From an uncultured Bacteroidales bacterium (GTDB taxonomy: Bacteria; Bacteroidota; Bacteroidia; Bacteroidales; FEN-979), in NCBI GenBank assembly GCA_903945175.1, contig CAJAUM010000103.1, positions 1 to 40,021 on the forward strand: a DNA stretch of 40,021 nt, in the 5' to 3' direction. The notes under the pieces were generated by a model, which saw nothing but the letters and a program-made list of their open reading frames with translations, was not told the origin of the DNA and searched no databases. The translations under genes were made by a program, and so were the position numbers. Shown here in pieces: positions 7,485-16,104 of the stretch (within the stretch, counting starts at the first letter, position 1; each line of letters opens with the position of its first letter).

Positions 7485-7516
7485 CAAATATACATTAACA
7501 GAATAGGCGGATGCAA
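7485..7516 (-). promoter_or_regulatory. Bacteroidota-type promoter for the RNA candidate
   Basis: On the minus strand, TTG (7516-7514) is followed after 21 bp by TATATTTG (7492-7485), which matches the TAnnTTTG -7 consensus. Transcription would start about 5-8 bp further on, near 7478-7480. No open reading frame of believable composition follows it. Confidence 0.6.
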
Positions 7517-7585
7517 GTTTTTCCAGACTCAGATGTAAACAAATTACACACAAAAGTTTTCAACAATTTGTTAATAACCTGCTCA

Positions 7586-7858
7586 TTATTCGATGGTGGC
7601 CGTTAAACCACGCAGCATCATTTCATCACACAAAGGCTTTATTTCATGATACCCCCCTGATTTTACATTGCATTTTCCTTTGAAATGGGCAATCATGGCG
7701 CATTGTTCTGCTTGTTCCGGTTCATGACTGCATACTTCAATCAAAGATTGGATAACAAAATCGAAGGTATTTATTTCATCATTAAAAAGGATCAGATCCC
7801 GGAGAATTTCAGAACTGTCCTGATTAACAGACGAAGGGCTGTTTTTGTGTTTGACCAT
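7586..7858 (-). CDS. clpS: ATP-dependent Clp protease adaptor ClpS
   Basis: 90 residues. ClpS brings substrates with destabilising N-terminal residues (N-end rule) to the ClpAP/ClpCP protease in the cytoplasm. The family core is clear: LILFNDEINTFDFVI (residues about 23-37), then the helix EQAEQCAMIAHFKGKC and the end HEIKPLCDEMMLRGLTATI. These correspond to the N-degron pocket residues (Asn-Asp-Glu, and the Met/His region). The length is slightly under Proteobacterial ClpS but normal for Bacteroidota. A -7 box (TAATTTTG on the minus strand, 7884-7877) lies 19 bp before the ATG. No clp ATPase gene is in this window, so its partner is encoded elsewhere. In these bacteria aat, found at 19690 here, adds such degrons. 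Confidence 0.93.
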   Translation of the reverse strand: MVKHKNSPSSVNQDSSEILRDLILFNDEINTFDFVIQSLIEVCSHEPEQAEQCAMIAHFKGKCNVKSGGYHEIKPLCDEMMLRGLTATIE

Positions 7859-7934
7859 GGGATTGATTTACAGTTGCAAAATTACAAATATTATGGGTTC
7901 AAACCTGTACCTTTGAATCGAATAATCACCGGTT

Positions 7935-8582
7935 ATGGATTTTACTGAGTTTATCCTGTTGCTTGAAGACCGCTTGAGAAGACCCTTGCCGGGCAGATCT
8001 GCCCAGTTAAAAATGTCATCTCTTGTTCGCATTCAGCAGTTGATGAACCTTTCACCGGCACTGGATGCGATCCAAAGCAGCGTTCTCATTCTATTGTATC
8101 CTCTGGATGGCGAAATTGGGCTGGTACTCATGCTTCGCCCTGAATACAAAGGAATACACAGCGGCCAGATCAGTTTACCGGGTGGGAAGCATGAAGAGGA
8201 TGATGAAAGCCTGGTTTATACTGCATTGCGCGAGGCGAAGGAGGAGATTGGGATAAATCCTTCACAGGTACAGATTATCGGACAACTCACCGAGATGTAC
8301 ATTCCGCCAAGCCATTACCTTGTAACGCCTGTTGTTGGATACCAGGCGTCAAAACCCATGTTCACACCTGATTCCAAAGAGGTTGCACGGATCATTGAAA
8401 TAAAACTTTCTGATTTGCTCGATGAAAATAACAGACTGATGAAGAAAATGAAGCTCAGTTTGGGATTCTCGATGAAGGTGCCATCCTATGTTATCGACGG
8501 AAATGTTATTTGGGGAGCTACAGCAATGATGCTAAGTGAACTTATAGAGGTAATCAGGGAGATTGAAGGAGCCAAAAAATAA
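7935..8582 (+). CDS. Nudix hydrolase, CoA pyrophosphatase-like
   Basis: 215 residues. The Nudix box is complete: SLPGGKHEEDDES... (G at about residue 80), then ALREAKEEIGI, fitting GX5EX7REUXEEXGU. Just before it, RPEYKGIHSGQISLPGG resembles the UPF0035/CoA-pyrophosphatase motif of NudL and mitochondrial NUDT7/8 relatives. These cleave CoA to 4'-phosphopantetheine and 3',5'-ADP. The predicted substrate is therefore CoA or a CoA derivative, though the family also holds other diphosphate hydrolases. It is cytoplasmic, with no signal peptide. Divergent from clpS; a -7 box TACCTTTG (7908-7915) lies 19 bp before the ATG. The following gene converges with only 1 bp between stop codons. Confidence 0.85.
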   Translation: MDFTEFILLLEDRLRRPLPGRSAQLKMSSLVRIQQLMNLSPALDAIQSSVLILLYPLDGEIGLVLMLRPEYKGIHSGQISLPGGKHEEDDESLVYTALREAKEEIGINPSQVQIIGQLTEMYIPPSHYLVTPVVGYQASKPMFTPDSKEVARIIEIKLSDLLDENNRLMKKMKLSLGFSMKVPSYVIDGNVIWGATAMMLSELIEVIREIEGAKK

Positions 8583-8583
8583 T

Positions 8584-9702
8584 CTATCTGGCATCCTTTT
8601 TCGTAAAACAGAATGATCCGGGAATTCTGCCCGCGGTAAATTGCCTGACCAGGGTTCCATTTATATTATATTCATACGCAGTGCCATTCTGAACATAATC
8701 TTTGGCATCGCTGACAAAGATATGGCCTGTATTCGGATCAATGGCCAAACCGTAAAGGAGGCGTCCGTCAGAGGCAATCAGGGGTTGGGAGGGCAACTCA
8801 TTGGAGTTGACCGGCACCTGCATCACGCCCCCTTTGATAAAATAAAGGGTATCTCCCGAATTATTTATAGTCAAACGGCTGGGAACTCCCTCCGAATTAG
8901 GAAAGGCAAACACCTTCTCGACAATGCGCAGTTCAGAGTTGATACGCATCAGGCTGTTCGCTTCATAATTATCATAACCTCCGGAGCATAAAACCCATAT
9001 TTTTTGTTTTTTGTCGATCACAATGCCAATGGGTTCCTTGCCTGTTTCAATGCTGTCAACAATGGCATCCGATTGGGTATCAATCACAAAGATCTGTGCT
9101 TTTCTCAGGGAACTCGGTTTACTGAATACGCCTATGGATGTGACGAAGATGTATTTATCGAACCTGATCAAATTTTCAGTCCAGCCCGATGTTGAAATGG
9201 TTCCGCTTACCTCATTACTGGAGAGATCAATGATTGAAATATTATTTTTCAGATTTGTAACGTAGGCCTTGGTGGAATCAATTATCTCGATGTAGCGGGG
9301 AGAGTTTAGTCCGGAAATGGATTTGACTGATTTGAAATCTTTAAGGGAAACGACTTCGATGCGGTTTGAGTTATTTATGACGATATAGCCCAGGTTTCCG
9401 TTAATTTTCATTGATTCGGCCACATCACCGAGACCCCTGGAATTTGATTTCATGAAAATATCCTGAACAACCGAATTGTTTTCATTGTCCAGAAAGGTCA
9501 CAGAGGCATTGCCCCAGTTATAGTTCCCTTCATTGACAACAAAAATACCGTTTTCATAGGTAGCCGGTACAGGGGTCGTATCGGGTGGGATGATTACTTG
9601 CTGGCGAACCGGATCTTTGGTGCAGGATGTATTGATAAGGGAAAGAAAAAAGATCGGGCAGGCTAAGAGGAATATATATATATAATGAATTAATTTGCTC
9701 AC
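8584..9702 (-). CDS. Surface beta-propeller lipoprotein, YncE/DUF5074-like (BtuG-like)
   Basis: 372 residues. A lipoprotein signal peptide ends in LINTSCTKD (Cys about residue 28). The rest consists of repeated propeller blades with patterns such as GIFVVNEGNYNWGNASVTF, SPRYIEIIDSTKAYVTNL, KEPIGIVIDKKQKIWVL and YGLAIDPNTGHIFVSDA. Known: lipoprotein propellers of this kind next to a TonB-dependent receptor include Bacteroides BtuG, which binds cobalamin with extreme affinity at the cell surface. Here it lies 23 bp downstream of a BtuB-like receptor on the same strand. Inference: it is the surface binding partner of that receptor. The ligand is not proven. No cobalamin riboswitch is visible upstream of the cluster. 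It is expected at the outer face of the outer membrane. Confidence 0.75.
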   Translation of the reverse strand: MSKLIHYIYIFLLACPIFFLSLINTSCTKDPVRQQVIIPPDTTPVPATYENGIFVVNEGNYNWGNASVTFLDNENNSVVQDIFMKSNSRGLGDVAESMKINGNLGYIVINNSNRIEVVSLKDFKSVKSISGLNSPRYIEIIDSTKAYVTNLKNNISIIDLSSNEVSGTISTSGWTENLIRFDKYIFVTSIGVFSKPSSLRKAQIFVIDTQSDAIVDSIETGKEPIGIVIDKKQKIWVLCSGGYDNYEANSLMRINSELRIVEKVFAFPNSEGVPSRLTINNSGDTLYFIKGGVMQVPVNSNELPSQPLIASDGRLLYGLAIDPNTGHIFVSDAKDYVQNGTAYEYNINGTLVRQFTAGRIPGSFCFTKKDAR

Positions 9703-9725
9703 TTTCAGCTGATTTGATTAATAAT

Positions 9726-11729
9726 CTATTGTCTGGACGCGTTGGGAAGCAAGAGTTTTAGTGTGAATGCATAATTTATTCCGGGCATCGGCCGGCTTGC
9801 GATGGATTGATAATCCAAATTCAACAGGTTATTTATTTCAAGTTGTAAAGATAAAGTAAAATTTTTCAAACCAAGATTTTTACCAAAAATAATATTTGAA
9901 ATATTATACGCAGGCATATACGAAAGGTTGTCTTTCCCTGTGAATCTGTTACTTATGAACGAGAAATTATAGATGGCATAAAATTTCCACCGTTCCAGTG
10001 AAACTGTGGCATTGAATGTATGAACCGGCACATAAATCAGCTGTTTCCCGATTTTATTATCATTGGCAGTGCTGATTTTCTCATAGGTGGAGCGACAGAA
10101 ATTGTAGTTATTTTTTAAACTGAGGTCAAAATGGAGGATTTTCAATCTGATATTCAAACCTGCTTCAACTCCCCTGGCCAGGACTTCATCAATATTTTCG
10201 GGTTTCCAGAGATTGCTGCTTTCCTGCGGCATCCAGGTAATCATGTCGTAAATCCAGGAGTAATACCCGGTGCAATTGGCCTCAACGAAAAAACCATTGT
10301 TTTTTGTCTGAAAATTATAGGTCGATCCCAATTCGGCCGAATAGTTTTTTTCAGGTTTCAGATCGGGATTTCCTGAAAGTTCCCAGAACATATCGTTCAA
10401 TGTTGGAGTCCGATAATTCCTGGCGAAATTTGATGAAAAAGCAAGGTTGATTTTGTTGAAAGGGCGGTACTCTGCTCCAATGGCGGGTACAATCGGAATG
10501 AATGTTCCATCGATCAGCTCTTCGCGCAGTATGAGGGAGGTCTTGATTTTATTCCCGATGTTATAATTCATTTCAATAAAAAAGCTTGTGGTGTTTCGGG
10601 TTTTCAGGCCATCATAGGAGTCGGAATCAACCCAATCTCTCGTATAATCAATGCCAGGCTTTATGGTAAGGTTACGTATCCCGTTATAGGAGAACCTGAT
10701 CCTGTTGATCCAGGAATAGGATTGATAGGTGGCGTCAATCATGCTTCCCTGAACGTAATGCATGTTTTGTGAAACCAGCGCAGATCTGATCAGGATGTTA
10801 AATTGATTTTCAACCAATTTGTAATCAAAAACAGCTCGCAGTGAATTGTCCTTTTGGCTCTCGTCATTGCTGTGGTCAGACTGAGATACTGTTGAAGGAA
10901 GTTCCCGATCATTGTCACTGTACCATACTTTGGCTGAAAAAAGGTGTTTGTCACGGAGTTTCCAGAAAAATTCCTGCGATATATCATAAAGTTTGTTGGA
11001 TGAATTATGCTGATAGATGACGGCCCCGGTATCATTTTTATATGGAAAATCATTCAATGCGGTCGAATAATTGAATTTGGTGTGAGATTGGAATGATGTG
11101 TTACCAACAGCGGCCATTATATTCGTAGTATAGGTGTCAAAACTGGCGATGGTTTGTGCCAATGTACCATGGAACCGGTTATTCCAATCCGGGCTGGTTA
11201 CCAAATCAATGACTCCCCCAAAAGCGCCGCTGGTGCGTGATATCCCTGCTGCTCCGTATAAAATTTCAAGTCCGTCAAATTGAGAAACCTGGATTTGCGA
11301 GAAATCAATCTGCCCCAGCATGGGTGAATTGAGGTTGATTCCATTCCATTCAACCTGTGTATGCTGTGCAGCAGTCCCCCTGAAAGATGATGTGGCCAAA
11401 GAGCTGTTGCCATATGATTTAATGAAAATCGTTGAGTGTTGCGAAAGGATGGCTGATAAATTGGCGTTCAGTTGCGGCATTAAAATCGTCGAATCAATTT
11501 TAGATCTTTTAAATCCCTGATTGTCAAGAACAAAATTTGATCTGATCTCAAATTCAGGAAGGTTTAGTGTATCTCTGAGATTTTGGCCATGGACAAACAA
11601 AGGGGTGTATGAAACAATAACAAATACCAGGAACAGCAAGGTGTATTTGAGGAGGTTGAGGATGGTCAATTTATGGGTGCTGCTCAGAAGTCTAATATTT
11701 AATAATTTTTTTAGTGATGGAGGTTCCAT
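9726..11729 (-). CDS. TonB-dependent outer-membrane receptor, BtuB-like
   Basis: About 667 residues. The plug domain shows LNANLSAILSQHSTIFIKSY, FRGTAAQHTQVEWNGINL and a GGVIDL segment. It is followed by a long beta-barrel region with alternating aromatic strands. RPFNKINLAFSSNFARNYRTPT and NPDLKPEKNYSAELG are typical late-barrel motifs. The C-terminus ends in a strand with aromatic residues. The start is uncertain. ATG 11729 overlaps the upstream gene by 38 bp and puts 20 residues before the signal helix. A TTG at 11669 would give a more normal signal peptide (TILNLLKYTLLFLVF...VHGQ) and no overlap. Function: energy-dependent uptake of a scarce ligand, with the propeller lipoprotein downstream as likely partner. 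Cobalamin is suggested only by resemblance and neighbourhood. Confidence 0.85.
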   Translation of the reverse strand: MEPPSLKKLLNIRLLSSTHKLTILNLLKYTLLFLVFVIVSYTPLFVHGQNLRDTLNLPEFEIRSNFVLDNQGFKRSKIDSTILMPQLNANLSAILSQHSTIFIKSYGNSSLATSSFRGTAAQHTQVEWNGINLNSPMLGQIDFSQIQVSQFDGLEILYGAAGISRTSGAFGGVIDLVTSPDWNNRFHGTLAQTIASFDTYTTNIMAAVGNTSFQSHTKFNYSTALNDFPYKNDTGAVIYQHNSSNKLYDISQEFFWKLRDKHLFSAKVWYSDNDRELPSTVSQSDHSNDESQKDNSLRAVFDYKLVENQFNILIRSALVSQNMHYVQGSMIDATYQSYSWINRIRFSYNGIRNLTIKPGIDYTRDWVDSDSYDGLKTRNTTSFFIEMNYNIGNKIKTSLILREELIDGTFIPIVPAIGAEYRPFNKINLAFSSNFARNYRTPTLNDMFWELSGNPDLKPEKNYSAELGSTYNFQTKNNGFFVEANCTGYYSWIYDMITWMPQESSNLWKPENIDEVLARGVEAGLNIRLKILHFDLSLKNNYNFCRSTYEKISTANDNKIGKQLIYVPVHTFNATVSLERWKFYAIYNFSFISNRFTGKDNLSYMPAYNISNIIFGKNLGLKNFTLSLQLEINNLLNLDYQSIASRPMPGINYAFTLKLLLPNASRQ

Positions 11730-12693
11730 CCTGCAACTTATAGGTGGCCATGTATATTCCGGATGGGAACGATGACAAATCAAGGACTATTTTTCCTTTA
11801 ATTTCAGAAGTGATCAGCAGGTTGCCTGTAAGGTCAGCAATGTTCAACCTGGCTGTGGTTAATACCGGAGAATCAATGGTGATAAAATCCAGAACCGGAT
11901 TGGGATAAAACCGGATGTTCCCTGCGAGAGGTTCTTCACTAAATCCCTGTGATTTGTTGTGGATTACACCAATGGCATCAAGATCAAAACCTCCGGTGTC
12001 AAAGGGTGTTGGCCAGGGATCATTTATTTTATGACCTTGAGAATCGAAAGAGGCGTACGGGGATTCGAGGCATCCTCCTACATCAATAATGCGGATATGG
12101 GAAATATGGTCCAGTTTTATCCCGGAACTATCCTTTAAATCAGCCAGGTCGAACGGTGTACCATAGTCGAGCCTGTATTTTCCGGCCAGGTTGTTTATTT
12201 TTTTCGCATCGATGGTATCGAATGTTCCAATCTGTATATTTTCAGGGGAAAGGGAAACAGATGGGAACCTGACAAATCGCTCTCCATCGGAACTGACTTC
12301 GACAAATGCAAGTTCCAGAAAAGAATCACCAAATGAATTTTCGAATATTGCAAAATCGGGGCCTGCCCGATCAACAATGGGGTCATCAAATGTCAGGTAA
12401 GCCGTTCCGCGGTCGCCCAGACTTATAACAAGGCCATCAGCCGGGCCACTGCCATAAAGATAACTTCCGTAGGTGGTTTTATTGAACCCATTGTATACGG
12501 CGGTGGTATCAACCATATTGATAAATCCCCGTTTGATATCGCAAGCAGAGGCCCATCCAATAAACGCACTGCTATCCATATGCATGGCCGTTGTTCCGGG
12601 CTGGCCTGCAGGTGGAGGGAACTGAGCTCTCAGGGGTGCAGAAAGCAGGAAGGCGATAATCAGCAGAAGGAAGCCTGATTCAACAATTTTCAT
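11692..12693 (-). CDS. Secreted surface protein with type IX secretion sorting domain
   Basis: 333 residues. The signal peptide is at 1-23 (ending LRAQ). A globular domain follows (about 24-240) containing GPDFAIFENSFGDSFLELAFVE and HIRIIDVGGCLESPY-like stretches, which recur in cell-surface proteins encoded beside TonB receptors of this group. The last ~80 residues form a type A T9SS sorting domain: IRFYPNPVLDFITID, LNIADLTGNLL, and the end SGIYMATYKLQDG...KKIIKY. Known: such tails direct passage through the T9SS and attachment to the cell surface. It is first in a three-gene set with the receptor and the propeller lipoprotein. A -7 box (TACATTTG on the minus strand, 12730-12723) lies 30 bp before the ATG. 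The ligand-binding role is an inference. Confidence 0.8.
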   Translation of the reverse strand: MKIVESGFLLLIIAFLLSAPLRAQFPPPAGQPGTTAMHMDSSAFIGWASACDIKRGFINMVDTTAVYNGFNKTTYGSYLYGSGPADGLVISLGDRGTAYLTFDDPIVDRAGPDFAIFENSFGDSFLELAFVEVSSDGERFVRFPSVSLSPENIQIGTFDTIDAKKINNLAGKYRLDYGTPFDLADLKDSSGIKLDHISHIRIIDVGGCLESPYASFDSQGHKINDPWPTPFDTGGFDLDAIGVIHNKSQGFSEEPLAGNIRFYPNPVLDFITIDSPVLTTARLNIADLTGNLLITSEIKGKIVLDLSSFPSGIYMATYKLQDGTSITKKIIKY

Positions 12694-12801
12694 TCTTTAA
12701 TATTTTACCTGGCTATGCCGGACAAATGTAGAAAAAAATCAGATCGTACCCATATAATTATTAAATTTGCAGGGTTACTTTATCCAGCAAATCAAGCTGT
12801 A

Positions 12802-13017
12802 ATGAGCAAAAAGCAAACTATATCCATCGGCCTGATCCTGGCTGTTTTCCTCCTTGTTTTTGGCAATTCTTCCTGCGGCTCACGGATGGCGGTGTGTGAT
12901 GCGAACCAACATGGCAAATCGGCTAAGATGAAAAAGAATCGCAGCAATTACGGAGTCCGTTATGACTATAAATCAAAACCTGTGGGGAAAAACTATTTAA
13001 TTCGTAACGGAAGGTGA
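12802..13017 (+). CDS. Small lipoprotein of unknown function
   Basis: 71 residues from ATG 12802. A longer frame from 12715 would add 29 residues with no signal-like start. The N-terminus is a lipoprotein signal (KKQTISIGLILAVFLLVF, then SSCGS with the lipidated Cys about residue 26). The mature part is short, very basic and polar (SAKMKKNRSNYGVRYDYKSK...). A -7-like box TAAATTTG (12762-12769) lies 32 bp upstream, without a matching -33. Its 3' end overlaps the end of the convergent MORN-repeat gene by 21 bp. Small basic lipoproteins like this are frequent in Bacteroidota and have no assigned role that I know. Confidence 0.6.
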   Translation: MSKKQTISIGLILAVFLLVFGNSSCGSRMAVCDANQHGKSAKMKKNRSNYGVRYDYKSKPVGKNYLIRNGR

Positions 13018-13785
13018 TTGCCCGTTTTTGAATTTGGTAATTTTCGTGACTTTTCCTAACTCATCATACTCTATCCAGGGGCCATCTTTTTCACCTGCCA
13101 AATATTTTCCTGATATTTTCACCTTCCCGTTGCGGTAATATTCTTTTGCTTCACCCGCGTATTTATTATCCTTGAAGTAATAGACTGACTGAACCGAGTC
13201 ATTTTCATAATAGGTCTTCTGCATACCATCAAAAGCCCCATTCAGGTATTGGTAAGTTGCGATCAGCCGGCCATTTTTATTAAACCATTTTGAGGGTCCA
13301 TTTTTCAGATCATTTTTAAAATAAGATTCTTCCTGTATCTTGCCATTGTCGTAGTATTGGCGGAACAATCCACTTTTTTTGCCCATGGAATAAACACATT
13401 CAGATGTGGGGGATTCACTGAATTGGCTGTACATGACCGTTTGTCCATTGGCCAGGCCATTCTTGAAATTTTCAACCTGCGTCATTTTCCCTTTCCGGTC
13501 GAACTGGATGGATATTCCATCCTTAGCCCCATTGGAATAATATTCAATTTTATTGACGATGCTGTTCGGGTAGAAACTCACCCAGTTTTTATTTTTTTTA
13601 TTGGCCAGATACTCTCCTTTAAAGGTCAATTCTCCCTGTTTTTCAATCCAGTATCCGATTTTTTGCCCCAGGGAGTCCTTCCGGTTAATGGTATCCGCCA
13701 TTTGTTTTTCATTTGATTTTTCCTGGGCTTGCATCTGCCATGGACCGAGCATCAGGATAACAATGAGAAAAAGAATGTTTTTCAT
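12997..13785 (-). CDS. MORN-variant/YwqK-like repeat protein, exported
   Basis: 262 residues. The signal peptide is at 1-20 (MKNILFLIVILMLG..MQAQ). The rest is a ladder of about nine MORN-variant repeats of 20-24 residues, each with a hydrophobic-aromatic start and a Lys/Asn-Gly turn: GEYLANKKNKNWVSFYPN, EYYSNGAKDGISIQFD, RQYYDNGKIQEESYFKNDL and KEYYRNGKVKISGKY. Known: such repeats are annotated 'toxin-antitoxin system YwqK family antitoxin', but that name does not fit the secreted Bacteroidota versions. A structural or binding role at the envelope is more likely. It lies 25 bp downstream of rimO on the same strand and may be the last gene of that transcript. Confidence 0.8.
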   Translation of the reverse strand: MKNILFLIVILMLGPWQMQAQEKSNEKQMADTINRKDSLGQKIGYWIEKQGELTFKGEYLANKKNKNWVSFYPNSIVNKIEYYSNGAKDGISIQFDRKGKMTQVENFKNGLANGQTVMYSQFSESPTSECVYSMGKKSGLFRQYYDNGKIQEESYFKNDLKNGPSKWFNKNGRLIATYQYLNGAFDGMQKTYYENDSVQSVYYFKDNKYAGEAKEYYRNGKVKISGKYLAGEKDGPWIEYDELGKVTKITKFKNGQSPSVTN

Positions 13786-13810
13786 AAGATTCGTGTTTTA
13801 ATGAGCATCA

Positions 13811-15121
13811 TCATTGCAAATCTGCATACAGATCAAAGCTTTCTGCCCTGGTAATTTTTACATTATAAAAGGATCCCTGGTGAAGCGTTGTGTTATTTAC
13901 AGGGATCAGCACCTCATTATCAACTTCAGGAGAATCATACTCTGAGCGTGCGATATAGAAATCATCTTCAACCCGGTCAACGAGTACTTTCATTGTGTTT
14001 CCGACCTTTTCCTGGTTCAGTGACAGTGAAATTCCCTCTTGCACAGACATCAGTTCTTCAACCCGTTCGAGTTTTCGTTTGGCCGGGACAGAATCCTTCA
14101 GTTTAAAGGCGCCTGTATCTTCTTCATGGGAGTAGGAAAACACACCCAGCCGGTCGAAGCGGTATTCTTCAATAAAACTTCTGAGCTCACGGAATTCACG
14201 CTCGGTTTCACCGGGATATCCTGCAATGAGCGTGGTACGGATGGCCACACCCGGAACAGAATGCCGGATCGTTTCAATCAGTTTGCGGGTGGACATTTCA
14301 TCCATTCCCCGGTGCATTGATTTCAGAATGCGGTTGCTGATATGCTGCAGCGGGATGTCGATGTAGTTGCAAATGTTTGAATGTGATCTCACCACCTCAA
14401 GTAATTCCGGGGGAAATCCGTCTGGATAGGTGTAATGGGTCCGTATCCATTCCAGTCCCTTCACATTGGCCAGGGCCTCAAGCAATTCGGGCAGCATACG
14501 TTTTTTGTAAAGGTCCAGCCCGTAATAGGTTGTGTCCTGAGAAATGAGATTGATCTCTTTAATGCCCATGCCGGTCATGTGGGTTGCTTCGGCCACGATG
14601 TCATCAAAAGGTCTGCTGATATGTTTTCCCCGGATCATCGGGATGGCACAGAAGGAGCATTTGCGGTCGCACCCTTCGGCGATTTTCAGGTAGGCGTAAT
14701 GAGCAGGGGTGGTGATTTTTCGTTCACCGACAAGCTGCGATTTGTACGTTCCTCCGATGTGGCTGATAATCTGTCTGAGATCATTTACACCGAAGAAAGC
14801 ATCTACCTCAGGGATTTCAACCTGGAGTTTGGATTTATAACGTTCAGAGAGGCATCCCATCACATACACATGATCAATGAGGCCATGTTGTTTTGCCTGT
14901 ACGTATTGAAGGATGGTATCGATGGATTCCTGCTTGGCATCATTGATAAAGCCGCAGGTATTGATGATGGCGGTATCAATGTGTTTGTGATCAACAGGAT
15001 CGAATACAAGTTTGAATTTGTTGGCTTCCAATTGTCTCATCAGGAGTTCGGCGTCGACCAGATTTTTAGCACAACCAAGCGACACGAGTCCGATTCTGTG
15101 AGGTGGTGATTTCGTTTTCAA
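13811..15121 (-). CDS. rimO: Ribosomal protein S12 methylthiotransferase RimO
   Basis: 436 residues. This radical SAM enzyme adds a methylthio group to the conserved aspartate of ribosomal protein S12. The N-terminal MTTase domain binds a second [4Fe-4S] cluster through Cys in SLGCAKN, NTCGF and VMGCLSERY. The radical SAM Cys triad is EGCDRKCSFCAIP (about residue 150). The TRAM-like C-terminal domain starts near residue 370 (VLVDRVEDDFYIARSEYDSPEVD). All cluster ligands are present and the length is normal. It starts 11 bp after ftsY, the arrangement common in Bacteroidota, and is probably transcribed with ftsY and possibly rpmG. Confidence 0.96.
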   Translation of the reverse strand: MKTKSPPHRIGLVSLGCAKNLVDAELLMRQLEANKFKLVFDPVDHKHIDTAIINTCGFINDAKQESIDTILQYVQAKQHGLIDHVYVMGCLSERYKSKLQVEIPEVDAFFGVNDLRQIISHIGGTYKSQLVGERKITTPAHYAYLKIAEGCDRKCSFCAIPMIRGKHISRPFDDIVAEATHMTGMGIKEINLISQDTTYYGLDLYKKRMLPELLEALANVKGLEWIRTHYTYPDGFPPELLEVVRSHSNICNYIDIPLQHISNRILKSMHRGMDEMSTRKLIETIRHSVPGVAIRTTLIAGYPGETEREFRELRSFIEEYRFDRLGVFSYSHEEDTGAFKLKDSVPAKRKLERVEELMSVQEGISLSLNQEKVGNTMKVLVDRVEDDFYIARSEYDSPEVDNEVLIPVNNTTLHQGSFYNVKITRAESFDLYADLQ

Positions 15122-15132
15122 GAAGTTCCGGG

Positions 15133-16083
15133 TTAATTAAATAGACTGTCGACAAATTCTGTACGGTTGAAAACCTGCAGATCTTCAATGCCTTCGCCCA
15201 CACCAATATATTTTACGGGTATTTTAAATTGGTCAGAGATTCCGATCACGACGCCTCCTTTTGCGGTACCATCCAGTTTTGTGAGTGCAAGGGCATTCAC
15301 TTCGGTAGCGGCTGTGAACTGCTTGGCCTGTTCGAATGCATTCTGGCCTGTTGATGCATCGAGTATCAGCAATACCTCGTGTGGGGCATCAGGAATTAAT
15401 TTCTGAATGACTTTACGGATTTTGGAAAGTTCATTCATGAGGTTGATTTTGTTATGAAGACGTCCTGCCGTATCGATGATAACAACATCGCTGTTTCTTG
15501 CAATGGCCGATTTGACGGTATCATATGCCACGGAGGCCGGATCGGCGCCCATTCCCTGGTTGACAATGGGAACCCCTACCCTTTCGGCCCAAATGGTAAT
15601 CTGTTCCACAGCCGCAGCCCTGAATGTGTCGGCAGCACCGATCAGCACCGATTTGCCTGTTTTTTTAAACTGGTAGGCCAGTTTGCCGATGGTGGTTGTT
15701 TTTCCGACTCCGTTCACCCCGACAACCATGATCACATAAGGTTTTGTTTCAGCAGGAATGTGATAATCGGTAAAATCTTGGGTATTGTTTTCCTGTAACA
15801 ATGCAACAATTTCCTCTTTAAGCAGGTTGTTCAGCTCGCCGGTTCCTAGGTATTTATCATTGGATGCGCGCTTTTGTATGCGTTCAATGATCCGCAAGGT
15901 AGTTTCAACCCCCACATCGGATGTGACCAGGATCTCCTCAAGGTTATCAAGGACTTCATCGTCGACCGTTGATTTTCCGATAATCGCTTTCGAAATCCGG
16001 GTGAAAAGGTTGGTTTTCGTTTTTTGCAGTCCCTGATCGAGGCGCTCTTTTTTCTCACGGGAGAAGATGCTGAAAAATCCCAT
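15133..16083 (-). CDS. ftsY: Signal recognition particle receptor FtsY
   Basis: 316 residues. An SRP GTPase that docks ribosome-nascent-chain-SRP complexes at the inner membrane. It has a short N-terminus and a four-helix N domain (about 10-105). The G domain follows: G1 VGVNGVGKTTTIGK near residue 120, the insertion-box stretch ADTFRAAAVEQ, G3 DTAGR, G4 TKLDGTAKGG, and the closing GVGEGIEDL. The long acidic A domain of E. coli FtsY is missing, as usual in this phylum. Between it and the upstream DUF4295 gene is an A/T-rich 12-bp hairpin (16105-16134) that may attenuate read-through from the ribosomal protein operon. Confidence 0.96.
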   Translation of the reverse strand: MGFFSIFSREKKERLDQGLQKTKTNLFTRISKAIIGKSTVDDEVLDNLEEILVTSDVGVETTLRIIERIQKRASNDKYLGTGELNNLLKEEIVALLQENNTQDFTDYHIPAETKPYVIMVVGVNGVGKTTTIGKLAYQFKKTGKSVLIGAADTFRAAAVEQITIWAERVGVPIVNQGMGADPASVAYDTVKSAIARNSDVVIIDTAGRLHNKINLMNELSKIRKVIQKLIPDAPHEVLLILDASTGQNAFEQAKQFTAATEVNALALTKLDGTAKGGVVIGISDQFKIPVKYIGVGEGIEDLQVFNRTEFVDSLFN

Positions 16084-16104
16084 AAACGGTTTTTTGTATA
16101 TAAA

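Noticed and set aside
12694-12801. Cobalamin riboswitch upstream of the BtuB-like cluster
   Set aside because: The gap is too short, and no B12-box-like or kissing-loop pattern was seen.
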